Shown here piece by piece: positions 12,001 to 24,000 of a stretch of 64,000 nucleotides of DNA. Under the pieces are notes generated by a model. The model saw nothing but the letters and a program-made list of their open reading frames with translations. It did not search any database and had not been told where the DNA came from. The first letter of the stretch is position 1. Every line of letters starts with the position of its first letter. The DNA is taken from assembly GCF_012273895.1 (NCBI RefSeq), contig NC_052128.1, positions 5,208,001-5,272,000 on the forward strand, given 5' to 3'. The position numbers and the translations under genes were made by a program. The DNA is from Zerene cesonia (lineage: Eukaryota; Arthropoda; Insecta; Lepidoptera; Pieridae).

Positions 12001-15000
12001 AACTTAACATATTGGTAAGATTCGTTGACATTAAATTTCGCGAGTTTAATTATTAGCTTCATAAGGATCGCCAGAAATACACTGTTTAGTAGCAAGTGTT
12101 CTTTTTTTTACTGCATATATTATTATTTGAAAATGACTTAAATAACATATATAAATATGTAATAATATAGAAATATTAAGGACCAGTTATATACTGATAT
12201 TTTCGTTTTACGTTTTGCCTAATTTTTTTTTAAGCGTTATTATATCGACAACAATTTTAAAACATTAAAACTGTATTCGATCCAATATCTGTATTCGATC
12301 TATACTTATATACAATACAATACATTTGGCTAACTTTACAAGGCACTTCCTATTTTATCAGATATCCCTTGCATTTTCCGACGTCGCCGTTTAACTAATC
12401 TAGATTTTTTCCTAAATAACCGGCATAAGTCGAGACGGTTTCTGCTCTCCTAAGGAATGCTATGCTGTATAGAATCGATCCCTAGCATAGAACCGTCTCG
12501 CTCTCGAACAATTCATCCTGTCCTGTTTTCTATTCTTTAAAAGAGCGCATTCGAATATTATAAAACAAAAAATCAAAATAGCAGCAGTAAATTATTAATA
12601 TTATATATTCGTGACGAAACCCACAATATTCGCCCATTCAACTGGTCCTCTCGCAACAGAACAGTCAGTAATCATAACCATTAGCAGAGGCGCTAAGCAA
12701 TTTGGCCCAAATATCGATATGACCTTTACAATTATATCGCATATGAGCGTGATTGATGGAATGCCATTGGGTCGTCGTGTGTCGTCGTGGCGGTTGATGA
12801 GTCTGCCATTACTCTGTTTAATTCGTATACATTGTTACACAACACGATGGCCGGTGTACAAGTTGTGGTGTAAGATTTACTCTTATATAATTCGTCATGG
12901 GAATAATGAGGATATGTTTGTAAATGTAGTAGACAGGTAGTCTACTCCCCGGCTTCAAAAAAAATCGGCAAATTGCGGAGAAAAAATTACCATTAACTGT
13001 ATAAATGTTGATAGTTTATATTCTGGCTCATCTCTCAAATAAACACACGGTCACATTCTCGTGCAAATATCTAAAAGATATAAGAAAAGATTTAGTACCA
13101 ACGCGATAAGTGTAATTTGTTGATCTTTGAAGCGACTCAGGATAAACTGATAGCGGCTAATCCTCTTATCTCAATCTTGGCGAATGAGTTCATTCCGGCC
13201 TCAGCGGCAAGGACATTTTAACTGGCTTTATTTCATTCACACATATCTCACTTCGTATCGTTATTGGATGGAACTGCGTTTGAAAAGATTGAATTAAATC
13301 ACCTTTATTTGATTTATGGTCTATACTAACATATTTATAAATATAATTAGTTAAAAAATATTAAAAAAAAACAAAAGAAACACGGACTAATGATATGAAA
13401 AATGAAATCAACTGAATTGTCTCGCATGCTCCCAAGCATCAGGAAGTTATTTAATCAGGATAATATGACGAACACGTGAAATTATTGCATTGTTACCGAT
13501 CCATGATAAGTGTAAAATGTATTCATTAAGTCTGCCCGTTTAAATTTGGTTACAATCGTGAATTAAAAAAACGGTTACTCACAAATATACAAACAAAAGG
13601 TGAAGCTAATAAAAGCGGGATATATAAGAGAATCAGTTATCTATTCCAGACAGAAAACATATCTAAGTGGAAACACTTAAATAAAATGAGAAATTTAATT
13701 GTATGTAAAATATACTTGAGATCTAGTCCTCTTAAAATGTATTATTCCTAATAGAAAACAATTGGCTAATACCGTAATGTATTGTTGATACTATGTACTT
13801 ACGATGACTCTGGCGAGTACAGTCAGAGGATTTTATACAGCAATTAAGTTAAATTATGTATACGCTTAACAGTTAACACATGCGTAATAGCAGAGCCCAT
13901 TTGACTAAGTTGGATGCCTAAGTGATATTCAAGTTCAGGCCTCCAGAGAACCTTGAAGTGTGGCCAGTTCCAAACATTTAAGAACTTTGCGTGAACTCAA
14001 AGTGTTTTGCGTTAAGTATTCAAGTTAACAATTTAAGTTAGGGCTTAACGATGTAAGTTAAACGGCAACAACGCGTCTGTAGGTATTCAGACGCTCTGAG
14101 AACATATTGCCAGAGTTAATCTTCTTTTAGCATGTAGAAAAAGTATATAAAAATTTAATTATATATAAAAATCCATTGTCATGATGTATGTTCTCAATGA
14201 AATCTTCACCAACTCAACCGATTTTGATGAAATTTGGCATTTCATATGTAATTTGGTCCAACTTAAGATATAGGATAGTTTTTATTTTGATTAAGTATCC
14301 TAATAATTTAAAATATAGGCAACTTTATCACGATATTCCTACGGGATACGGACTTACGTGGGTGAAACCGCGGAGCGCAGCTAGTTAGTATATAATCTCT
14401 TATTGTCTCTTTAGTGTTTAAGATTTAAAACTTGATTATTTCAAAACACGACCAAGTTTTTGGATGGCAATTGAATGGGAGCAATAAAAATTTTCCACCG
14501 TATTCCTTTGATATATTGAATAATAATATGATACCATACATCGTTTTTATATTACAGGTACATACATAGTATTATATGGTAATTATTCAATGTATAACAG
14601 TTCAATATAAGCTAGTGTGTTTCATAATAACAGTTTGCAAATGTCATCGAATTCTAATACTTAAATTGTGTTCAATTCTACCCACTATTTCCTACAATAT
14701 TCAAGAACCTGAAAGACTGCCAAATATAGATACACGCTTCCCAAAACAGGTGTGAAGTGCCTAACGCCTAAGTCCATCTAGATCATGTCTAGACGCTGGC
14801 CCATTCAGTGTTCACAGATCGTGTTCCCGATACGTCCCTACGTGTTATATATTCACTATATTTCCCTTTAGCAAACACGGTGGGAACAGTCTCAGTCTTA
14901 GGCAAGCCATACACGCTACGGTCTACCGTAGAGGTCATCTGTGCAGCTATGCCTGTGCAGGTTAACCAAACATTGGTAGCGTGTATGGGGACATTCCAGT

Positions 15001-18000
15001 GTACCGGAGCGGTCTTCAGTTCTTTTTGCAATGGCATCGAATGAGGACGATGACGCATAATGAGGTACACCGTACGGCGTCACTCGAAAGAATTGATTTT
15101 CGATCTTGCGCCTGCGCAGGCTCAAAAAACTGCACAGGTCTATTCCCACACACATTCCGGTCTACATGCGCAGGCATACTTGCTCAGGTGGACCTTTCCG
15201 GCAGACCGTAGCGTGTATGGCTTGCCTTAGTGGTTATATGAATATAAGAGGGGGGATGTAATTTTATTTTGTTATCAATTCTTGCTTTGTTTCTTCTTAT
15301 CCTACTAATATTATAAATGCGAAAGTTTATAAGGATGTGTGTGCGTTTGTTGCTCTTTCACGCAAAAACTACTGAACCGATTGCAATGAAATTTGGTATG
15401 AAGACAGTTGGACAACAGGAATAACATATGGACAAGTTTTTATCCCGATATTCCTAGGGGATACGGACTTAAACCGCGGGGTGCAGCTAGTACTATATAA
15501 ATTTAAATTGATTATGTTCGATAGATGGTTTGACTGGTGGATATGATTGGGCTATTTGAATCCATGTTCTGATAGCGTTGAGATGCCTACAGATACGATT
15601 AATTAAAAAGTTTTCTTTTTGAAAATAAGTACTTAGTATACACGTTACTGTATGCTCTGATTGCCTTGTTTTTAAGCCAGTTAGTTTAACTCGGTCAAGC
15701 GCTGTCAAATTTTATATCAGTTGCTGCGGTATTACATCGACCTAATTAAAAGATTAATTAATAATCCACTTTATTGGCCGAATCGGATCAAGTTTGTATT
15801 ACATTTAGTGGCTGTAATAATAGCACTATATCTATACCAACAATGTAAAGCTGAAGAGTTTGTTTCTTTGTTTGTCTTTGTCTAATCTCAGTAACTACTG
15901 GACCAATTACAAAAATAAAATGTTTCACAATGTTTTAAGCTATATTTGTACCACGCGCGAAGCCGGAGCGGATTGTTATAGATTATTGGTTTGTAGTGTA
16001 CGTATTTGTCAATAAATTTATAGCTGCACAAGTCTTAAGACACTTGTTAGCAATATCCTATTGTATATTATCTGAATTACTTATAATTAAAACTTAACCG
16101 GTAGTTATATTGTAAAGGTCTTCATATAATTCTTCTATTAGTAAACTTCAAGCAGAAGTTGTTAAATACGCATACAATTGTATTAATTAAAGCGATTCAC
16201 GGGTTTGAAACATCGTATTGTTTATAAATTTCCTACTACAGGTTTTTTTTGCTTATCAAAACAGTCCCTTAATTTTGTAACCACACACTTTGGATGTATA
16301 TATAAGATGAAGTGTTTGACGCGATAACGGATTTAATATTTTATTTATTTCGACGTTTCGAACAAACATATCGAGATGTGATCACGGACAGCAAACGAGT
16401 TAAATCAGACACAAGTAAATACTGTACGATTTACGATTTTTTTTTTTTTTTTTTTTTATGTCATAGCGGGCAGCTGAGCTGGTGGTTCGCCTGATGTTAA
16501 GCGATCACCACCGCCCATAAACATTCGCAAAGGTAGTATCTTTGTGAATGCGCTGCCCGCTTTTATGGGGTAAGGGAAAAAGGAAAGGATTAACGACTGG
16601 AAAGTAGGAATGGACTAGGACGGGTGAGGAAAAGGAAACGGGCCTCCGGCTCCCCCACTCACCGTACGAAACACAGTTGCATGCCACTATTTCACGCCGG
16701 TTTTCTGTGGGGGTGTGGTACTTCCCCGGTGCGAGCTGGCCCAATTCGTGCCGAAGCGTGCTCGACTCCCACAATAAAAATTATCTTCTATGTAATGTGT
16801 AGAAAGGTGACATACATAATTATTATAGGTGGGTTTTATTGCTATTTCGATGAACACCTGTTGTGTAAACATTAAAATGACGTAACGCCTATATTTAAAT
16901 TGATAACACTGCGTCATTTTCTTATCAAAGTAAACTTGACATTGCAAAGCTGTTTCATACAAAACTAGTAGGCCATTGTTTGAGTAGAAAAATGTACTAT
17001 AGAGTATGTGCTAACGAGCCGTAACTATACTGTACAATATCTTATATATTACGCCACTACAGTAAATAATTCTTAGGTATTGGAATTAGGGGTTGGTAAT
17101 TATAATAGCATTCTCCCAATAATCATTATCCTGCTTATATTATAAGCGCGAGAGTATGGATGGATGGATGCATGCATGTTTGGATGTTTGTTACTCTTTC
17201 ATGCGGAACGAGCTTATCGTATCTCTATGAAATTTGGTACAGAGATAGATTATAGTCTGGATTAGCATATAAGCTAGTTTTAACCCGGGTATCACGCAAA
17301 GATCGCCGCGGGCTATAGTTAGCTAGTTTTTGATAAATTTGATGATGGTTCTCTCATAAATACTTAATAACAAATATCGAAATATACGTATACATTAATA
17401 TTTTTGGAAAAGTAGCATCTGTAATTCCTCGAATTATGCTTAAATAATAAAAAAAAACAAACCAAAAATAACTATGCCTTTCTCTCGATGTTGCAAATAT
17501 GTAGACTTGATATTAAAATGCAATTTTGGCTGCGAGATACATGAAATTATCTCTGAATTCCGATCAAGTTAATGTATATTTAATTTTACGTCCAGCGCTT
17601 GTTAATTTTGTTCAATAAAAAAAATATAACTGCAATTCTATTGAAACGTTCATAGGAATGGAAATTTTTTAAAACAAATAAGAATTTTAAAAAACAAACC
17701 GTCAAAAAATATCGAAATGAATGGTAAACGGCAAATTTTGAAAATTCTATAATAGAAAAAAAATAATATCAGTTTGTCAGGTGTGGGGTTCGAACCCACG
17801 CTCCCTCTCGGGAACCAGAGCTTAAATCTGGCGCCTTAGACCACTCGGCCAACCTGACTTGTAGCTTGCACATGAAATTTACAGACGGTTATCACTTAGG
17901 TTTAACTTAGATTAAACTCGTATTAGTACAATATATTTGAATCCCTATTGTTAATACAATAGCTCGAGAGTAAGGAATATAGACTTGGTTTTTTCTTATA

Positions 18001-21000
18001 GATACATACATAAGTAGCCAATATAACTTAATTAATGTAAGTGTAAAATATAAACTACTAAGTAGTGTTTTTTTTTTACCGTTTAACCCTTATCACATAA
18101 ACTTATTTTTTTTTTACTGACTTCCAACGAAGAAGGTTTTATTGTTTTGTTTTTTTTCGGGGATTTTTTTTTGCTGATTTTGACTACGAATTAATTTTTG
18201 AGTAAGTGGAATATAGAAAAAAATCTAATACCATACACATATGAAGACACTTATCGGTACCCACTCGACATAATGCGTAATGAATTTCCACGAATTGTTG
18301 TTTATGTGATAAAATGCAAAAATGTACGAACACGTGACCGGAGGTTCATTAATAAATGTAAATATTTTGTTTATCTTATCTTTGTATTAAAATTATATGA
18401 TCATTGTTTATGGTGTAGGTATATGATAATATTTCACTTTCTATACTCCTATGAATACTTTTTACATCTCAAAACAAGTTATTATTTACATCTAATAAGT
18501 TTCACCCGCGTAAGTCTGTATTCCGCTGCAGTATTGGGATAAAAAGTTGCCTATGTGTTATTCCAGTTGCCCAGCTGTCTACGTAGTAAATTTTATTGCA
18601 ATCGGTTCAGTAGTTTTTGCGTGAAAGAGTAACAAACAGATACACATACACATATACACATACATCCGTCCTCACAAACTTTCTCATTTATGATATTAGT
18701 AGGATAGGTTATGGTTCAATTTAGGTTAATGCTGATAAGTGAATAACTGTCACAAATGTATTACGTAAAAATTGAAAATTTTTGTATAATTGTATATGTA
18801 ACACTAGTGATTCGCCCCGGCTGCGTCCGTGATAGACATATGCTAGGCTATGGCCTACAGGATTAGAAATTTTGAAATCGGTCCAGTAGTTTCTGATATA
18901 ATTAATCAGCTTTAAACGTTTAATAGATATGTATTAACGTGGAAAGGTTGCAACTCTTACGTGTATAATTTGTTTATGATGTTGATGGTATCTGTGTTTA
19001 AATAACTTTAATGTTAGCGTTGTAAATTCCTTACTTAAAGTGCATTTTATTATTACGTATTTGAATTTATTGAATTCTCGAAATCGTGTCCGCATATGTC
19101 AGGTTATTTTGTATGAGGTAATTGAATTTTTGTGAATGTGTGCCGGTATGTATTTGTATAATAAATACAGAAAAAAATTATGGAAATTACTTTCTGTTTT
19201 ATTGTTATTTTCCCAATACAAACAATAACATAAAGTATAGGTAAATATGTACACTTTTATTCGAAGATATATTCTATTGATCTCAAATATTGGTCTTCGT
19301 TCGACTCACCATTTTATATGGTGTCGTTAGAAAACAATTGTTATATATGTAAATTAAAAATATAGTATTAAATTAAAACACAATTTTTATAAAATTAACG
19401 TTTATTAGTGTAGAGCGGATATTCCGCGGGTATAAAGGTCCTGTAGGGCCTTTAGTATCTTACAAAACAAACACATATTTGTATTATACTAATTCAATTG
19501 AAAATTGAGTTAAACATAGTCAGATAACTATTTGTTTGATATTTGATGAACTGTTTGTATATCACTAATATACATTTTGATATAGTTGGGTCGGGTTTTA
19601 CAGTACAATTCGAAATAGTCAAATTGGTCCTTTAAGCCCCGCCCTATGCAATGTATTTTTAGGGTTGCCTGGTAGAGATCACTACCTAGCGATAAGGCCG
19701 CCCTTTGCGAATTTAATTTAAGTTTTTCTTGTACGACTGTTTTTTTTTCATTTTTTACGCAATAAAGAATTTTCATTCATTTCATTCATTCATTCTATTT
19801 CGTACATTGGCTAGACTAATCAATAAGTAATCGAAACTAAAATTAATATAGGCGACTGCGAGTCCCTAACACCACATTATAAAAGTAATATATGCGATAG
19901 AAATACGACAGAGTCGAATATTTTGTGTGCATTACGCAATCGAGCGGCATCACTGTTTGCTGATGATAGCAAAGCCAGTGTTTGCTAATTCACAGCTCAT
20001 GTTTTCCGCATACCGATGTAGGTACGGCGGCGTTTGCGCATAAAAATTGTTATCGTTTTATCAGCAGCAGCATGGCCTTTTCTTTAAAGTGGGTAATGCA
20101 TTTGTGTATATCAATAATTAGACTAAGCTTCGACAGTGTCCAATAGAAAGTATCTAGGATATTTAGTATATAGGTGTGTGTGTGTATGAAAAATGCTTCG
20201 AGCCATTTTAGGACAATTTCGACTTCAAAAATTTGCCTGAAAAAGTTGCATGTATTTTGTTTGGGTGTTAGGTATGAATATTATGATACAATTAATGGAT
20301 TTTGTCTATGGGAAAAGTAATTGTTTATAACTTTGGAAAGTGTAAAATGCTAAATTACAACGCTTTCTCTTATTTAGTTAGTTTAATTAATCATATAAAG
20401 AAAATAACCGGTTCCTATAACGTTAACGTAACTCAAATACTCAAAACCGATTTCCCAAAGTTTATAGGATATTTTTATTTCGAACAAATGACGTTAAATT
20501 TAAAGAGGAATAACATAAAAAAAGAAAGATACCACAAAAACCCGATTTATTTTACGCCTTCCACAGCAATTAGCATTTAAAAGCATTCAAAGCTAATTTC
20601 TAAGTAAATGGCTTGCTAAATAAAAAATAAGCCAAGGTCCAGCCAAAGGTTTTAAAGAGATGCAGCCTTAAAGCTAGAACGAAGTTTTTATAGACTCACC
20701 TAGATTTATGCTCTAAGCAGAACTATAAACTTTAAAACGGACGAAGTAATTGTATTTTAATGAAATGTTTAATGAAATGGCTCTTCGTCAATCGAAGAAA
20801 GTGTTTTGTCGAACAAGGATTCCTTGTTGCTAACCGTTAATCACTCAAAGTAGATTCAACTGATGTAAAGACACTATGGGACAAACAACAGCGTGAGTAA
20901 TAAAAAATCGAAGTGCAAAACTGTTCAACATGTATGTGTTTTGCTTGGATGCTGTGCGTGGATTGGTCGGATGTTAATTATAACATTTAACCGACGTTCT

Positions 21001-24000
21001 TAAAAACGTAAGGAGGTTCTCAATTCGACTGTGTGTTTGATGCTTTGGTGACTCGATAACTCCGTGGTTTTGCGTGATTTGTGTCTTTTGTGTTTGATAA
21101 AATTTGATTGATTGCTGTCATTTGATTGATTGTCACCCACCACCACATAAACTTCGGAGCAGGAAGCTGAACAGATAACTTCCATTTTCCGTTTATTCCG
21201 TTCACATTATATTATTTATCTCATGAATACTCAAAGAAATGTAAATTCTTCACGCAATTGAAAAGCACCTACACTCGAGCGATAAAATTGACGAAGATAA
21301 GACATTTGTCACGATTGCGGAGACACGAACTGATAAGCGCATTCACATATTGATAAGGATTCTGGTTTGTGTTCCAGTTGATGGCGATAATAGTATATTT
21401 AAATTTATTACCTTCGTACAAAACGGATTAAAGCTAATACTCAATAGATTATTTATCATTTCTTACTAAATTTAAACTCATTGAACCATTTATAACTAGA
21501 TAATGCTATTTTTAGTTTTTCTTTCTTTTTCTAAAACACGCCGAGAGTTTCGAAAGGGATATGAAAATTGGAGTTTCCATGAGACTAACACACGACGTAG
21601 GTCTATCAGACTATCAAAATTTATTCGCTCGTAATCTGTTTTATGAAAATAAATATAAATGATTACCAATGAAATTTTTCCTGAATTATGTCATTCCTTG
21701 ATGAAATTGCAATTCTCAATTTTATATCGAAAACGTAACTGACGTTTACGAAATAAAGTGTTTAGTTTATTAATATCTTATTAACATTTGTATAATAATT
21801 ATTATATGAAAACTTGATTATAGACCTTATACCTAATTGTTTTCATATTAATATTGGGTAATATAGTTTGTAATAATGTATGTTTTGAAGATTAGTTTTG
21901 CGTTTGGCAAACCCAAATAACAGTTGAACCATTTCAACAAAGGCCGACATGAAATGTATTATTTATATGGATGGATGGTGGATGTTTACACGTCAACACA
22001 CATCTGAATGCGTCGTAGTTAATTATTTATCATCGACAAGGTCGGATGCATGGAGAGGTGACACCGGTGCTTACCTTCGGTGTTACATGACAGTTACGTA
22101 AGCCCGTCTGGTTAATGCGATACCATTTACATTGCTCACTAGCTGTTCGCCCCGGCTTCGCCCGTAGTACATATATAGTGTGGTGCATGTATGTCACTCG
22201 GTGAAGTCGCAGAAAGAATTTTTGAAATCGATCCAGTGGTTTTTGTGTGAAAACCTTACAAACATACAAAAATACAAACAAAAGCGTCGTGTTTATAATA
22301 TTAGTGTAGATTATCAAATGCATTTAAGCAAATAATTAGACTTTACTTCGCTTTCAAACACAAATAAAATGCTGTTAGCAACAACGATGCATGTAATGGT
22401 GGCATGAATATTTACCTTCGGTGTTACATGCCGGTTACGTCAGGCTGTCTGCTTACTGTGATTGTATTTGTATTCGTTATGATCGACTTAAGTAGTAGTA
22501 GTTAGTAGAAAGGGTGTATGAAATGGTGATATGGCTGGACCTTCGGTGTATGAGAGTTAGGTAAGCTTATCATTTTACTGTGGTGCTGTATTATATTTGG
22601 TTTCATTACGGGATCAACCCGGCCGGAGCCCCAACGAGCCGCTAGTATAATATAAAATTTATACTTACAAAAAGGAAGAAAAATTATTACGATAAACCTA
22701 GCAAACATTGTTTGTAATTAACTATTACTTTAGCTACTGATCAAATCAGAAATATAAATATAGATTGCGTATCTCGGACCCTTCATTATTGTTATCAATG
22801 ATAAACTATGTATGTAGAATGGTGATAAATTCTCCTTCTAATATAACGTGTTAAATGCATTCCACGTACAAAATTTAATTTAATTTCTATTTTAACATTT
22901 TAACGCATTTTATTTAATCCTTACTAATATTATAAATGCGTTAATGCATTCCACGTACAAAATTTAATTTAATTTCTATGTTAACACTTTAAGGCATTTT
23001 ATTTAATCTTTACTAACATTATATTATAAATGGGAAAGTAACTCTGTCTGTCCGTCTGGCTCGCTTTGGTACTGAGATAGTTTTAGACAAGCGAAAGATA
23101 ATAGTATAGTTTCCATCCGTTATATCCTTTTGACTGTCCGGACGAAGCCACGGACCATAACGCAATAAAAAGTCTTGGCTTACGATAGTTTAAGAAAAAA
23201 AAACTCATTCATCTATCGTGAACAAAAACACATATTAATGTCCCTTTAACAAAGGTTACAGCAGTGTCCATGATGTCGCATACATTATAACATTTCACGT
23301 TTAATCTGTATGGAGATGATGCGTAAACAGACGGTGCGTCATACTTGTAATGTTATAGCCGATGATGCATTGAATATTGTCTTTATGTGTTTCAAAATGT
23401 CTGTACATAGATAACTATTGCAAATGATAACGGTTTTTTGTGGGCTGAATGTAGAATAACTAGATGACGATATTAATTCTATGGCGATAATTATGTTTAG
23501 ACGACTTGGTAAATTAATAAAAATCCAAACTGCTTTAAACCAAACTCGAATAGGAATGCTATTTCGTGTACTGAATTTCGTACAGGACGCAATCATTACG
23601 TTATATAAGTTTTGTCTTTTAATGAGTCTTATTAATTTGGGCGTTTTTAAAAATACTTCATTTAATACATATACGAATATTTTCTATTTATTGTTAACTA
23701 TAAGACTTGGCATTATAAGGATTGTAATGACATCCATCTTTGTCCACAGTCAATGATTCAACTAAAGGAGCGGAAAGAAATGGACGAGGCGTTCAAAAAG
23801 GCGCAGAAGCCCTGGGCCAAACTGCTACAGAAGGTCGAGAGGGCGAGGCTCGAGTACCACACGGCGTGCAAGCAGGAGCGCACCGCGCAGAACCAGGAGA
23901 GGAACGCGAGCGGCGACAGCTCCCTCAGCCCCGACCAGGTTGGTTGCATCGCGCTAATGAAGTTTTTTTATATCGCTACTAATATGGGTCAATCACGTAC

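Larger units (their letters stand above)
6080..23749 (+). other. Syndapin intron of 17.7 kb
   Basis: This intron is repeat-rich. It holds Helitron-like copies (8071-8310, 14320-14384, 15300-15490, 17129-17326, 18499-18704, 22139-22310), SINE pieces (10138-10245, 16437-16771), a complete MITE (14901-15226), a LINE-like tail (19655-19797), three diverged 80-bp units (22047-22600), an 89-bp tandem duplication (22855-23031), the tRNA-Leu gene and a 1000-N gap (8761-9760). No ORF in it looks protein-coding. Confidence 0.8.

Noticed and set aside
12611..12940. 109-residue open frame on the + strand
   Set aside because: No recognisable domain, no good splice or start context, AT-rich codon use unlike the real exons, and no continuation on either side.
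14789..15211. Four overlapping ORFs of 76-93 residues
   Set aside because: They lie in or across the 14901-15226 MITE and encode nothing like a transposase.
16505..16875. ORFs of 83-91 residues on both strands
   Set aside because: They lie inside or run out of a SINE/LINE-tail repeat (16437-16771).
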